Source: Solimicrobium sp043758755
GTDB lineage: Bacteria; Pseudomonadota; Gammaproteobacteria; Burkholderiales; Burkholderiaceae_D
Assembly (NCBI GenBank): GCA_043758755.1
Contig: JAYVMW010000016.1
Coordinates: forward strand, 124,001-188,000
Length of the DNA: 64,000 nt
Direction: 5' to 3'
The notes below the pieces were generated by a model. It was not told the DNA's origin and did no database searches. It saw only the letters and a list, made by a program, of their open reading frames with translations. Position 1 is the stretch's first letter; each line of letters begins with the position of its first letter. Positions 25,725-35,420 of the stretch are shown piece by piece. Both the position numbers and the translations under genes were made by a program.

Positions 25725-26492
25725 TTAAACCCAGCCGGCGTCAACGATAAATTCCTGCGCAGTGCACATGGCACTGTCATCGGCAGCCAGAAACAGCACC
25801 ATCGCTGCAATGTGCTCGGGCATGAGCATACCGGGCAAACATTGATTATTTTTGATTTCGATGCGGGCCGCGTCGTCAACCCAATGGTCGAGCTGACGCT
25901 GTGTCATGACCCAGCCGGGCGTGACCGTGTTGACCCGAATTCCGGCAGCGCCATATTCGCGCGCCAGGCCACGCGTCAGTCCCAGTACGGCCGCCTTGGT
26001 GGTGGCATACACCGGATATCCGCCGGCCTTGATATGCCAGGAGATCGAACTGATGTTGATGATCGAGCCGCCGCCACTGCGTTTCATCCCGTCGAACACC
26101 GCCTGACAGGTGAAAAACATCGGGCGCTGGTTAATGGCGATGCGCTCATTCCAGTATTCCACCGACACCTCGGGTGTGGCATGACGCTGGTCGTTGGCCG
26201 CATTGTTGACCAACACATCAAAGTCACCGATCTGCGTGACCAGTTCGGCCATGACCTGTTTGAGTGCGTCGATATCGCGAATATCACAGGCGCGAAACAG
26301 CGGAGCCGGACAACCCTGCTGCGCCAGTTTCTGACATAACGCCTGACTGGCTTCTACCGCAATGTCCACAAACGCCACCTGGGCACCCTGGCGCGCCAGC
26401 GCGCTGACAATTTCTTCTCCTATACCGCTGCCGCCGCCGGTGACAAAGACCCGCTTGCCCGACAGGCTGGCATAGCTTGCTGCCTTGTTCAT
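25725..26492 (-). CDS. SDR L-arabinose/D-xylose 1-dehydrogenase (Caulobacter XylB-like)
   Basis: 255 residues from the ATG at 26492, whose start overlaps the upstream stop as ATGA. Rossmann motif TGGGSGIGEEIV, NNAAND, active-site Ser and the catalytic pair Tyr/Lys in YPVYATTKAAVLG. The order of motifs, including NERIAINQRPMFF and ISSISWHIKAGGYP, closely recalls Caulobacter xylose dehydrogenase XylB. In this context the substrate is likely L-arabinose, giving arabinonolactone with NAD(P). First step of the non-phosphorylative route. Confidence 0.8.
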   Translation of the reverse strand: MNKAASYASLSGKRVFVTGGGSGIGEEIVSALARQGAQVAFVDIAVEASQALCQKLAQQGCPAPLFRACDIRDIDALKQVMAELVTQIGDFDVLVNNAANDQRHATPEVSVEYWNERIAINQRPMFFTCQAVFDGMKRSGGGSIINISSISWHIKAGGYPVYATTKAAVLGLTRGLAREYGAAGIRVNTVTPGWVMTQRQLDHWVDDAARIEIKNNQCLPGMLMPEHIAAMVLFLAADDSAMCTAQEFIVDAGWV

Positions 26493-28078
26493 TGAGCATC
26501 CCCCGTTGTCAGTCCGGTCAGCGCGCCATCGCGCCGACGCCATACCATCGGGGCATTATCATCCCGCATGGCTTCGGGAAGCAATGCCGTCGGAAAATTC
26601 TGATAACAGACCGGACGCAGAAAGCGTTCGATTGCTGCGGTACCGACTGAGCTGCTCCTGCCATCGGATGTGGCCGGGAACGGTCCGCCATGCACCATGG
26701 CAGTGGACACTTCGACGCCGGTCGGAAAACCGTTGACCAGTATCCGTCCCACTTTGCGTTCCAGTGCCGGCAACAGCTGTTGTGCCAGTTCCAGATCGGC
26801 GTCATCCATCTGGATGGTGGCGGTCAGTTGCCCTTCCAGATTGTGGATCACGGCCAGCATTTGCGTGGTATCCCGGCACGCTACCAGCAACGAGGCCGGT
26901 CCGAAAATCTCGGCACCCAATTCATGTTTGTTTAAAAAGGCGTCGGCACTGGTCAGAAACAATGCCGATCCGCCTTTGCCGCCTTCATTCGGTTGTTGCA
27001 GCAGCGTCACGACATCAGCATGGGTGTGCATGGCATTAACACCCTGACGGTAGCTGCCAGCTATGCCGGTTGAGAGCATCGTGGCCGGGTTCACTTCACC
27101 CAGTGCAACCTTGGCAGTTTCGGCAAAGTGCGCCAGATGTGCATCATCGAGTGCCAGCACCAGACCCGGGTTGGTGCAGAACTGCCCGACGCCCATGGTC
27201 AACGAAGCGGCAAAGCCCTGGGCGATCTGCTCGGCGCGGCTTTTCATCGCCTGCGGCAACAGCAGCAGCGGATTGATGCTGCTCATTTCGGCATACACCG
27301 GTATCGGCACCGGCCGTGCAGCAGCCACGGCCATGAGCGCCAGACCACCGGAGCGCGAACCGGTAAAGCCGACTGCCTGGATGGACGGGTGACGTACCAG
27401 TGCCTGACCGATGCCATTACCGCTGCCGGTCAGCAGCGCGAAAACGCCTGCCGGCAATCCGCAACGGGCAACGGCTGTGACGATGGCCTGTCCGACCAGT
27501 TCCGAGGTACCGGGATGGGCCGAATGGGCTTTGACCACAACTGGACAACCGGCCGCAAACGCAGCAGCAGTGTCGCCACCGGCAACTGAAAACGCCAGCG
27601 GGAAATTGCTGGCCGCAAAGACCGCGACCGGACCGAGTCCGATTTTGCGCATGCGCAGTTCCGGCCGTGGTGGCACACGCTGCGGCAGGGCGCTGTCGAT
27701 GCGCAGATCCGTCCAGCTACCTTCACGCAGCAGGTCGGCAAATAATTTCAACTGTCCGACGGTACGTCCGCGTTCGCCTTCCAGGCGGGCATGCGGCAAT
27801 CCGGATTCGGCCATGGCGCGCACGATCAGCGCATCGCCCACTGCCAGGATTTCTTCGGCCACGGTTTCCAGAAACGTGGCGCGTACAGCATTGCTCAACG
27901 CACGAAAGGGTTCGAACGCGGCCTCGGCCAGTTCGCAGGCCAGAGCGATCTGCTGCTCATCAACGATGTAAATTTCCGGTGCAATTTTTTCCTGCAGAGC
28001 CGGATCAAAAGCGCAAAAGCTGCCGCCATTACCGCGCACGGCTCTGCCACCGATCAAGGCGTTTCCTGAAATAGTCAT
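26489..28078 (-). CDS. 2-oxoglutarate semialdehyde dehydrogenase
   Basis: 529 residues of the aldehyde dehydrogenase superfamily. GPVAVFAASNFPLAFSVAGGDTA and VGFTGSRSGGLALM mark the cofactor domain. The catalytic Cys is in MGVGQFCTNPGLVLA. The layout matches the semialdehyde dehydrogenases of pentonate and hexarate pathways, the last step making 2-oxoglutarate. Overlaps both neighbours by 4 bp (ATGA), so translation is coupled along three genes. Confidence 0.9.
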   Translation of the reverse strand: MTISGNALIGGRAVRGNGGSFCAFDPALQEKIAPEIYIVDEQQIALACELAEAAFEPFRALSNAVRATFLETVAEEILAVGDALIVRAMAESGLPHARLEGERGRTVGQLKLFADLLREGSWTDLRIDSALPQRVPPRPELRMRKIGLGPVAVFAASNFPLAFSVAGGDTAAAFAAGCPVVVKAHSAHPGTSELVGQAIVTAVARCGLPAGVFALLTGSGNGIGQALVRHPSIQAVGFTGSRSGGLALMAVAAARPVPIPVYAEMSSINPLLLLPQAMKSRAEQIAQGFAASLTMGVGQFCTNPGLVLALDDAHLAHFAETAKVALGEVNPATMLSTGIAGSYRQGVNAMHTHADVVTLLQQPNEGGKGGSALFLTSADAFLNKHELGAEIFGPASLLVACRDTTQMLAVIHNLEGQLTATIQMDDADLELAQQLLPALERKVGRILVNGFPTGVEVSTAMVHGGPFPATSDGRSSSVGTAAIERFLRPVCYQNFPTALLPEAMRDDNAPMVWRRRDGALTGLTTGDAQ

Positions 28079-29067
28079 AAGGTCTGTACTCGGGTGTAGT
28101 GAGATGGAATGCGTTTGAGTTGATTCTTCAATGGCGGGCCGAACAGCGGCGCTTCGACTTCAAAGGTTTCGCCCGGCTCAACGGCAATGCCGTCGGCAAA
28201 GCTGAGAGTTGCAGTACCGAAGAAATGAATATGTACGTCACCGGGCTGGCGGAACACGCTGTATTTGAAATGATGATGTTCCAGATTGGCGATACTGTGC
28301 GACATGTTTTGCTCGCCGCTCAAAAAATCTTTTTCCCAGCGAATCTTGCCGTGGCTATCGACGATGCGCGACGTGCCGGCAATGTGCGCTGGCAATTCAC
28401 CTACCAGTAACGCCGGGCCGACACCGCAATAGCGCAGTTTGGAATGGGCCAGGTACAGATAATTCTGTCGTTCGGTGACATGATCGGAAAATTCGTTGCC
28501 GATCGCAAAACCAACCCGGCACGGCGTGCCGTCATCGCCGATCACATACAGACCGGCAATCTCCGGCTCTTCGCCACCGTCCAGCGCAAAATCCGGCATC
28601 GGTATCGGCTGACCACTGGCGCAAACGATGCTGCCATTGCCTTTATAAAACCATTCGGGCTGCACGCCGTCCGAGCCGGCAGCTGGTTTGCCACCTTCCA
28701 CCCCCATGCGAAACATTTTCATGCTGTCGCTGAGTGATTCGACGGCACCGCCGATTTTTTTATGCATGGCGTCACGCGCATCGGCGCTGCCCAGATGGGT
28801 CAGACCGGTACCGGTGACATAGCTGTGTGCCGGGTCGGCGTGATCGAGCGGCGCAAGCAGGCGGCCACTGTCAGCCAGTGCTGCATACGCACAGGTTTCC
28901 GTGCCGAGATTTTCCTGGGCGAGTTGCGCCAGACTGACTTTTTTGCGGATTGCGTCCTGAGCCAGTGCATAGGTGGACAGATAATTCTGAATGATATGCA
29001 CAACCTCGCCGTCCAGCATGCCGATACGGCGCTGATCTGTTTCAGTAGTAAATTGCAGCAGCAACAT
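28075..29067 (-). CDS. 2-keto-3-deoxy-L-arabonate dehydratase-type FAH-fold protein (AraD1/GguC family)
   Basis: 330 residues from the ATG at 29067, preceded by GGGAGGC; the frame runs on upstream without a family-like sequence. MLLLQFTTETDQRRIGML and the C-terminal metal-binding fold (PDFALDGGEEPEIAGLYVIG, NEFSDHVTERQNYL) are characteristic of the FAH-like AraD1/GguC group found beside sugar ABC genes. It is expected to convert 2-keto-3-deoxy-L-arabonate to 2-oxoglutarate semialdehyde. The pathway position is strongly supported by neighbours, the chemistry by family. Confidence 0.82.
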   Translation of the reverse strand: MLLLQFTTETDQRRIGMLDGEVVHIIQNYLSTYALAQDAIRKKVSLAQLAQENLGTETCAYAALADSGRLLAPLDHADPAHSYVTGTGLTHLGSADARDAMHKKIGGAVESLSDSMKMFRMGVEGGKPAAGSDGVQPEWFYKGNGSIVCASGQPIPMPDFALDGGEEPEIAGLYVIGDDGTPCRVGFAIGNEFSDHVTERQNYLYLAHSKLRYCGVGPALLVGELPAHIAGTSRIVDSHGKIRWEKDFLSGEQNMSHSIANLEHHHFKYSVFRQPGDVHIHFFGTATLSFADGIAVEPGETFEVEAPLFGPPLKNQLKRIPSHYTRVQTL

Positions 29068-29093
29068 ACTGCCTCCCTGTCTGTATATTGAAA

Positions 29094-30836
29094 TTAATGT
29101 GAATGTTTCGGCACCACCGCGCCACGCTGACCGACCAGAAAGTCGAAGTCGCAACCCTGATCAGCCTGCAGTACATGATCGATGTAGAGCTGCTGGTAGC
29201 CGCCTTTGAAACCGACTGCTGCCGGTTGCACTCTGGCTGCCAGACGCTGTGCAATCTCGGCGTCGGACAGCTCAATATTGAGCGTGCCGTTGTGGCAGTC
29301 CAGACTGATCAGATCACCGTCCTGCACAATACCCAGCGCGCCGCCGGCCATCGCTTCCGGCGCAACATGCAGTACCACGGTGCCGTAGGCGGTGCCACTC
29401 ATGCGCGCATCGGATATGCGCACCATGTCGGTGACACCCTGCGCGAGCAGCTTGGGCGGCAGGCCCATATTACCGACTTCGGCCATGCCTGGATAACCTT
29501 TCGGTCCGCAATTTTTCATGACCAGAACCGAGCTCGCATCGACCTCCAGATCCGGATCAACTATGCGTGTTTTGTAATGATCAAAATCTTCAAATACCAC
29601 TGCCTTGCCGCGATGCTGCATCAGATGCGGTGAGGCGGCCGACGGCTTCAATACGGCACCGTTCGGGGCCAGATTGCCGCGCAATATGCAGATGCCACCG
29701 TCACTGAGTAACGGATTGTCGATCTGCCGGATCACTTCGTCGTTATACACCGGCGCGTCCTGACAGTTTTCCCAGATCGATTTGCCGTTGACGGTTAGCG
29801 CATCCGGATTGGGTAATATCGTGCTGTCGCCCAGCCGCCTGATCGCACCCGGCAAGCCACCGGCGTAATAAAACTCTTCCATCAGATAGCGCCCGGACGG
29901 CATCAGATCGACAATCGTGGGCACGCCGCGCCCGACTCTGGTCCAGTCGTCCAGTTCCAGATCAACGCCGATGCGCCCGGCAATGGCTTTCAGATGAATC
30001 ACAGCATTGGTCGAACCGCCGATGGCAGCATTGACGCAGATGGCATTTTCAAACGCCTGTCTGGTCAGGACTTTGGACAGACGCAAATCTTCCCAGACCA
30101 TTTCCACGATGCGAATCCCGGACATGTGTGCCAGCACGTAGCGGCGCGAATCTACCGCCGGAATGGCGGCATTGTGCGGCAGCGAGGTTCCCAGCGCTTC
30201 AGCCATGCAGGCCATGGTGGAGGCGGTACCCATGGTGTTGCAGGTACCGGCCGAACGGGACATGCCGGATTCGGCCGACATAAACTGATGCATGGTAATG
30301 GCACCGGCCTTGACCTGTTCGTGCAATTGCCACACGGCGGTTCCGGAACCGATATCCTTGCCGTTGAGCTTGCCGTTCAACATCGGCCCGCCGGTCACGA
30401 CGATGGTGGGAATATCGCAACTGGCCGCACCCATGAGCAAAGCAGGTGTGGTCTTGTCGCAGCCGACCAGCAGCACGACGGCGTCCATCGGATTGCCGCG
30501 GATTGATTCTTCCACATCCATGCTGGCCAGGTTGCGGGTGAGCATGGCGGTCGGGCGCAGATTGGATTCGCCGTTCGAAAACACCGGAAACTCCACCGGA
30601 AAGCCGCCCGCTTCCAGGATGCCTTTTTTGACATGCTCGGCCAGCTGCCGAAAGTGCGCGTTGCAGGGAGTCAGTTCCGACCAGGTGTTGCAGATGCCGA
30701 TGATCGGCTTGCCCTGAAACTCGTGATCAGGAATACCCTGATTTTTCATCCAGCTGCGGTACATGAATCCATTTTTGTCCTGGGTACCGAACCACTGCGC
30801 TGAACGCAATTCAATTTTCTTTTTGGCTTCCGACAT
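29094..30836 (-). CDS. L-arabonate dehydratase (IlvD/Edd family)
   Basis: 580 residues from the ATG at 30836, which has AAAGGA seven bases upstream; earlier in-frame ATGs lack this. Fe-S ligands lie in GICNTWSELTPCN and VGCDKTTPALLMGA, with SAGTCNTMGTASTM and the C-terminal DARMSGTAYGTVVLH. Among family members the opening RSAQWFGTQDKNGFMYRSW marks sugar-acid dehydratases (arabonate/xylonate type) rather than IlvD. First gene of the transcript from the promoter at 30899-30965. Confidence 0.92.
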   Translation of the reverse strand: MSEAKKKIELRSAQWFGTQDKNGFMYRSWMKNQGIPDHEFQGKPIIGICNTWSELTPCNAHFRQLAEHVKKGILEAGGFPVEFPVFSNGESNLRPTAMLTRNLASMDVEESIRGNPMDAVVLLVGCDKTTPALLMGAASCDIPTIVVTGGPMLNGKLNGKDIGSGTAVWQLHEQVKAGAITMHQFMSAESGMSRSAGTCNTMGTASTMACMAEALGTSLPHNAAIPAVDSRRYVLAHMSGIRIVEMVWEDLRLSKVLTRQAFENAICVNAAIGGSTNAVIHLKAIAGRIGVDLELDDWTRVGRGVPTIVDLMPSGRYLMEEFYYAGGLPGAIRRLGDSTILPNPDALTVNGKSIWENCQDAPVYNDEVIRQIDNPLLSDGGICILRGNLAPNGAVLKPSAASPHLMQHRGKAVVFEDFDHYKTRIVDPDLEVDASSVLVMKNCGPKGYPGMAEVGNMGLPPKLLAQGVTDMVRISDARMSGTAYGTVVLHVAPEAMAGGALGIVQDGDLISLDCHNGTLNIELSDAEIAQRLAARVQPAAVGFKGGYQQLYIDHVLQADQGCDFDFLVGQRGAVVPKHSH

Positions 30837-30898
30837 GAGCATCCTTTGAATTATTTTAAGACCACATTTTTGCCAGTTGACTGACATGCAATGGCACG

Positions 30899-30965
30899 AT
30901 CTTAAAGTTTCCCGTCATTCCTTTCCAATCACTTATTAATTGAACCTGATATTGAAACGGGTATC
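30899..30965 (-). promoter_or_regulatory. arabinose-island promoter 3 (arabonate dehydratase operon)
   Basis: Reading the minus strand: imperfect operator GATACC-CGTTTC-AATATC (30965-30948), 13 bp, AAGTGATTGGA (30934-30924), 19 bp, TAAGAT (30904-30899). TTGGAA to TAAGAT is an 18-bp-spaced -35/-10 pair. Order and spacings are identical to those before the TonB receptor and ytfQ. Predicted start of transcription is near 30892. Confidence 0.6.
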
Positions 30966-30992
30966 GGGATGCAAAAGAGTTGAACCGGCAGC

Positions 30993-31901
30993 TCATGCAT
31001 AGGGTGCAATGTTATTGCACCCTACACTTGTCAGGAAACGCTGCTCGGGCAGTCCGCGCAGGCCGGCAAACTGGTGCGCAAACAGTGCGCCGGCCAGAGG
31101 CTGCGCAGACAGGGCTTCAGGAGTGAGCTCATCGGTGGCGCTGCTGACAAACAGCGTGTTGAAATCTGCGCCGCCAAACGCCGGGCAGGTTGGCTGCGAA
31201 ACTGGCAGATCAAGCTGCAGCACACAAAGTCCATCCGGACTGTAGCGCTTGACTGCAGCACCGCCCCACACGGCGTTCCACAGGTATCCGGCCGCATCCA
31301 CCACCGATCCGTCCGGCACACCTGCCTGATCGCGCAGATCGGTAAACAGTTGCGGTACAAAGGCTGCAGCACTGTCGTTATCATAATCACAGCAGTAAAT
31401 CGCTTTGGCCAGCGAGTCACAGTAATACATGCGCGCACCGTCCGGGCTAAAGCAGATGCTGTTGGCGATGGCAACCGGCGCCAGCGGCAGCCGCTCCAGT
31501 ACCAGGTCATGGTTCAACCGGTAAAAGCTGGCCAGTCGGGCCCGCCCGGGTTCCTGATTGAGCGTACCGAACACAAAGCGGCCCGCACGGTCGCAACGGC
31601 CATCATTGATGCGGGTCGTGGGCAGATCCGCTTCGACGCTGCAGATGGTGGTGATGGTGTGCGTGGACAGGGAAAAAAATGCCAGACGGCTGGCCAGTCC
31701 CAGCAGCAGGATATCGTCCTGATCGGTCAGCGCAAAGCTGGCCAGTGGTTCCGGCATGGCCCATTCAGTCTTGACCTTGCCCGGCACGGTCAGTCGGCAT
31801 AGTTTTCCGGCGACGATATCAGTCCAGAACAGGGCCTGCGTTTTTTCGCACCACAAAACACATTCGCCCAGTTGATTGTGTGAATCAAGGAATAGTTGCA
31901 T
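30993..31901 (-). CDS. SMP-30/gluconolactonase family L-arabinonolactonase
   Basis: 302 residues. Six-bladed propeller with metal ligands as in SMP-30: Glu in HNQLGECVLW, Asn in AIANSICFSPDG and Asp in GVPDGSVVDAAGYLWNAVWGG; TRINDGRCDRAGRFVFGT gives substrate contacts. Hydrolyses arabinono-lactone to L-arabonate. The last ten or so residues (VGCNNIAPYA) are encoded by palindromic repeat copy 2, so the original stop codon was displaced. Confidence 0.9.
   Translation of the reverse strand: MQLFLDSHNQLGECVLWCEKTQALFWTDIVAGKLCRLTVPGKVKTEWAMPEPLASFALTDQDDILLLGLASRLAFFSLSTHTITTICSVEADLPTTRINDGRCDRAGRFVFGTLNQEPGRARLASFYRLNHDLVLERLPLAPVAIANSICFSPDGARMYYCDSLAKAIYCCDYDNDSAAAFVPQLFTDLRDQAGVPDGSVVDAAGYLWNAVWGGAAVKRYSPDGLCVLQLDLPVSQPTCPAFGGADFNTLFVSSATDELTPEALSAQPLAGALFAHQFAGLRGLPEQRFLTSVGCNNIAPYA
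31000..31024. repeat. GTAGGGTGCAAT palindromic repeat, copy 2
   Basis: TAGGGTGCAAT-GTT-ATTGCACCCTA, perfect 11-bp arms with a 3-base centre. It covers the 3' end of the lactonase gene and supplies its final codons. Confidence 0.9.
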
Positions 31902-31921
31902 AAGTCAGACCCAGCTCTCTG

Positions 31922-32977
31922 TTATTTTTGCACTGAAAATCGATACACCGTGGAGGTCGAATACAGTTCAGCGGGACGCAACACGGAGTTCGGAAAATCA
32001 CTGCGATTGGGCGAATCGGGAAAATGCTGCGGTTCCAGACAGAATCCAAAACGATGCGAGAATACACGGTTTTTACCGGTCAGGGTTCCGTTGAGGAAAT
32101 TACCGCTGTAAAACTGCAAACCGGGCTCCGTCGTGCAAATGTCGAGCTGCCGACCAGAATCAGGATCACATACCCGCGCTGCCAGCTCCGGCTGCTGCGG
32201 CCCTGATTTATTCAAAACAAAGTTATGGTCATAACCCTGGCCAAACTGGAGTTGCGCATCGCGCTCACCGATCTGCGCACCGATGGCCCGTGCGCTGCGA
32301 AAATCGAACGGCGTCTGTGCTACCGGACTGTGTGCGGCCGCGGGTAACAGCTGGCGGTCAACCGGTGTATACGCGTCGGCACAGATCATCAGCCGGTGCG
32401 CCAGAATGGTGGGGCTGCCGGCCAGATTGAAATAACTGTGCTGGGTCAGATTGACCGGCGTGGCCTGATCGGTGCTGGCCTGATACTGCACCGTCAGTTC
32501 GTTGTCCTGACTTAGCTCATAGCGCACACGCACATCCAGATTTCCGGGATAACCCTGTTCACCGTCCGGGCTCCGGTACTGCAGGGTGAGGCTTACCTGT
32601 TGCGCCTGCACGTCTTCTGCTGCGCTCCAGAGCACCTTGTGAAATCCGCTGACTCCGCCGTGCAAATGATTGTCGCCGTCATTTTTATTCAGCGCATAAC
32701 GCGACCCATCGAGCTCGAACCGGGCAGCTGCAATCCGGTTGGCATAGCGGCCGATGACGGCACCAATATAATTACGGTCGTCATAATACTGCTGCAGGTT
32801 GTCATATCCCAGAACCACATCGGCCACGATGCCGTGGCGGTCCGGCACATGAATGGCCCTGATAATGGCCCCGTAAGTAATGATGTCGACCTGCATGCCG
32901 GCATCATTGGTCAGCACATACTGGAATACTTCACTGCCGTTGGGCAGATGGCCGAAGGATGATTTTTTGATGTCCAT
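31922..32977 (-). CDS. galM: aldose 1-epimerase (mutarotase)
   Basis: 351 residues. NRIAAARFELDG, HLHGGVSGFHKVLW, the acid His in NLTQHSYFNLAG and the base Glu in CTTEPGLQFYSGNFL are the GalM motifs. It would interconvert sugar anomers so that the 1-dehydrogenase gets its preferred form. No signal peptide, so cytosolic. Twenty bases upstream of the lactonase and 12 after GH43, within the TonB-led run. Confidence 0.93.
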   Translation of the reverse strand: MDIKKSSFGHLPNGSEVFQYVLTNDAGMQVDIITYGAIIRAIHVPDRHGIVADVVLGYDNLQQYYDDRNYIGAVIGRYANRIAAARFELDGSRYALNKNDGDNHLHGGVSGFHKVLWSAAEDVQAQQVSLTLQYRSPDGEQGYPGNLDVRVRYELSQDNELTVQYQASTDQATPVNLTQHSYFNLAGSPTILAHRLMICADAYTPVDRQLLPAAAHSPVAQTPFDFRSARAIGAQIGERDAQLQFGQGYDHNFVLNKSGPQQPELAARVCDPDSGRQLDICTTEPGLQFYSGNFLNGTLTGKNRVFSHRFGFCLEPQHFPDSPNRSDFPNSVLRPAELYSTSTVYRFSVQK

Positions 32978-32989
32978 GGAAAACCGCGG

Positions 32990-33937
32990 TTAACTGTCTG
33001 ACGCCAGGCCAAACACCGGCATGCCGTGCAGATCCCAGTTCAGCTTTTTGACGAAGGTATGACGGTCCGGATTCCAGAGTGGGTCGCCGACAATCTCCGT
33101 GTAGGTGCGTGCGTGATACACCAGCAGCACATCGTCACCCTGTTCACCCTGAGTAAAGCTGTTATGACCAGGACCGTAGATGCCGTGTTCATAACAGGTT
33201 TTGAAGACCGGCTCGGTCGACTTGGTCCAGGATTTCGGATCGAGCACATCGGCGCTGTCATCGGCCCACAGCAAACCCATTGCATAGTTTTCATCGGTGG
33301 CGCTGGCCGAGTAGGTGATGAAGATTTTGCCGTTGCGCTTTAAAACCGACGGACCTTCATTGACCCAGAACCCGCGTATTTCCCAGTCCAGTTCCGGTTT
33401 GCTCAGCATGACCGGCTTACCGGCCAGCTTCCAGGGCGACGCCATCGGGGCGATATACAGATTTGAGTTGCCCTCGATCTGTTCATCTTTTTGCGCCCAC
33501 AGGTAATACAGCTGGCCAAGATGGGCAAACGTGGTGGCGTCCAGACAGAACGTATCGATACCGGTATCAATCTGTCCCAGAAAGGTCCACTCGCCTTCCA
33601 GTGGATTCGGGCTAGTGGTACTGATGGCATACATGCGGTGCTGAAACAGCTTGTTTTTGATGGCACTGCTCGGTGCGGCGGCAAAATAAATATACCAGGC
33701 ACCCTGAATGAAATGCAGCTCCGGGGCCCAGATCAGATTGCTGGTTGGGCCACTGTCCGGTTTGGTCCAGACATCTTTCGGGGTGGCCTGCGCCAGACCG
33801 GCGATGGTGGTGGCACGCCGCACTTCGATCCGGTTATATTCCGGCACCGAAGCGGTGAAGTAATAGTAACCGTCGCTGTGCCGGTAAATATGCGGGTCGG
33901 CGCGCTGCAGAATTAAAGGTGTATTTATTTTTTTCAT
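32990..33937 (-). CDS. cytosolic GH43 alpha-L-arabinofuranosidase (exo-acting type)
   Basis: 315 residues, no signal peptide. Asp in LQRADPHIYRHSDGYYYFT, Asp in FCLDATTFAHLG and Glu in FWVNEGPSVLKRNGK make the GH43 trio; GIYGPGHNSFTQ follows. This short form resembles exo-arabinofuranosidases that trim oligo-arabinosides. Placed next to the symporter gene, it probably finishes imported oligosaccharides. Confidence 0.9.
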   Translation of the reverse strand: MKKINTPLILQRADPHIYRHSDGYYYFTASVPEYNRIEVRRATTIAGLAQATPKDVWTKPDSGPTSNLIWAPELHFIQGAWYIYFAAAPSSAIKNKLFQHRMYAISTTSPNPLEGEWTFLGQIDTGIDTFCLDATTFAHLGQLYYLWAQKDEQIEGNSNLYIAPMASPWKLAGKPVMLSKPELDWEIRGFWVNEGPSVLKRNGKIFITYSASATDENYAMGLLWADDSADVLDPKSWTKSTEPVFKTCYEHGIYGPGHNSFTQGEQGDDVLLVYHARTYTEIVGDPLWNPDRHTFVKKLNWDLHGMPVFGLASDS

Positions 33938-33946
33938 GGAATCACA

Positions 33947-35317
33947 TCAACAGGTGGTTGGCGCCGGACTGGACAAATAGCCTTTTTGAACCATTTGCTG
34001 CTTGACTTCACTGTAGCGCTGATCACTGATGCGGTAACCAAACATCAGCAGGCCCATAATGAAATGGAACAGTCCGGGAATAACGGTAAAGATCAGTGCA
34101 ATGCCATTCATGGTAAAGGCCGACTGCACCTGATTCGGCTGGTAATTGAAGTAGGTCAGCAGCAGACCGACCAGAATCCCGGCGATGCCCATGCCAATTT
34201 TCTGGCAGACCGAAATGCCGCCAAACGCCAGCCCGGAAACCCGCTTGCCTGTTTTGACCTGGCCATAATCGATGGTTTCGGCAATCGCCGACCAGAAGAT
34301 CGGAGCGTGCAGATCCACCACAAACGACAGCGTAAAGTACAGTACAAATGCCAGCACCATATCACCGGGCTTAACCATCAGGTAAGTGATGAGACTGATC
34401 GCGCCAACTGCGAGCTGGGTGTAGCGAAACAGTTTGACCTTACAATAAAATTTGGTGACCCAGGTTGACGCGATCATCGACAGAATTGCGGCGGCTACAC
34501 CGGTGGCCAGAAAGGAAGAAATTTCCACGGTATTACAGCCCAGCACATACTTGGCGTAATACACCGCAGTGGAACCACGCAGTACGTAACCTATCGTACC
34601 GGTCACGCACACGCCGCACAGGATCAGCCACTGGTCATTATTCTTCAAGACCCGAAACTGGCTCAGCAGCGACTGACGTTCCACGACATGCAGGACGCGT
34701 TCAGTGGTGGTAAAAAAACAGAACGCAAACAGCACCACACCCATGCCCGCCATCACGGCCATGGCGGACTGATAGCCGACCGCAGGATTGCCGGCGCCCC
34801 AGTATTCGGATAATTTCGGCACGATGATGGTCACCATGAACGCGCCGACCTTGGCGAAAAACAACCGGTAACCGTTGGAAGACAGGCGCTCCTTCGGATC
34901 ATTGGTCAGTGCACTGTTGAGCGAAATGTAGGGAATGCCGACCCCGGCAGTCATCATGGTCATGATGATATACGTACCGTAAGCCCAGATCAGCTTGGCG
35001 TCATAGGCCCAGTTGGGTGTGGTGAACACGCAGAACACACTCAGTCCGTAAGGAATCGCCAGCACCAGCAGATACGGACGATAGCGACCGAACCGGGTAG
35101 TGAACGTATCGGTGATTTTTCCCATGGCCAGATCGGCCAGGGCGCCAAACAGTTTCACTGCAAAAAACAGCGCTGCCAGGTCGGTGACCTTCAAGCCGTA
35201 GATATCGGTATAAAAAAAAGTAATCAGCAACATCATGGTAGAAATCACCACGTTGAGTGCCATGTCGCCGGCGCCAAATCCGACTTTTTCCAGTACGGAT
35301 AATTTGCTGTTTTCCAT
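33947..35317 (-). CDS. GPH family glycoside:cation symporter (MFS)
   Basis: 456 residues from the ATG at 35317 (MENSKLSVLEKVGFGAGDMA); the frame continues upstream without family-like residues. Twelve membrane segments. KITDTFTTRFGRYRPYLL is the hallmark loop 2-3 of the glycoside-pentoside-hexuronide symporters (XynP/MelB type), and GQVKTGKRVSGLAFG the later loop. It likely imports arabino-oligosaccharides with H+ or Na+ across the inner membrane. Confidence 0.92.
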   Translation of the reverse strand: MENSKLSVLEKVGFGAGDMALNVVISTMMLLITFFYTDIYGLKVTDLAALFFAVKLFGALADLAMGKITDTFTTRFGRYRPYLLVLAIPYGLSVFCVFTTPNWAYDAKLIWAYGTYIIMTMMTAGVGIPYISLNSALTNDPKERLSSNGYRLFFAKVGAFMVTIIVPKLSEYWGAGNPAVGYQSAMAVMAGMGVVLFAFCFFTTTERVLHVVERQSLLSQFRVLKNNDQWLILCGVCVTGTIGYVLRGSTAVYYAKYVLGCNTVEISSFLATGVAAAILSMIASTWVTKFYCKVKLFRYTQLAVGAISLITYLMVKPGDMVLAFVLYFTLSFVVDLHAPIFWSAIAETIDYGQVKTGKRVSGLAFGGISVCQKIGMGIAGILVGLLLTYFNYQPNQVQSAFTMNGIALIFTVIPGLFHFIMGLLMFGYRISDQRYSEVKQQMVQKGYLSSPAPTTC

Positions 35318-35370
35318 TGTCTGTCTCCACTTATATTTTCTTGTGCTGCACAATTCTCATCGGGCCGACT

Positions 35371-35398
35371 TGTAGGGTGCAATAACATTGCACCTACA
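35371..35398. repeat. GTAGGGTGCAAT palindromic repeat, copy 3
   Basis: TGTAGGGTGCAAT-AAC-ATTGCACCTACA with one C lost in the right arm, in the gap between TonB receptor and symporter genes. Confidence 0.85.
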
Positions 35399-35420
35399 AA
35401 CTCATCCGTCAGATACGGCA

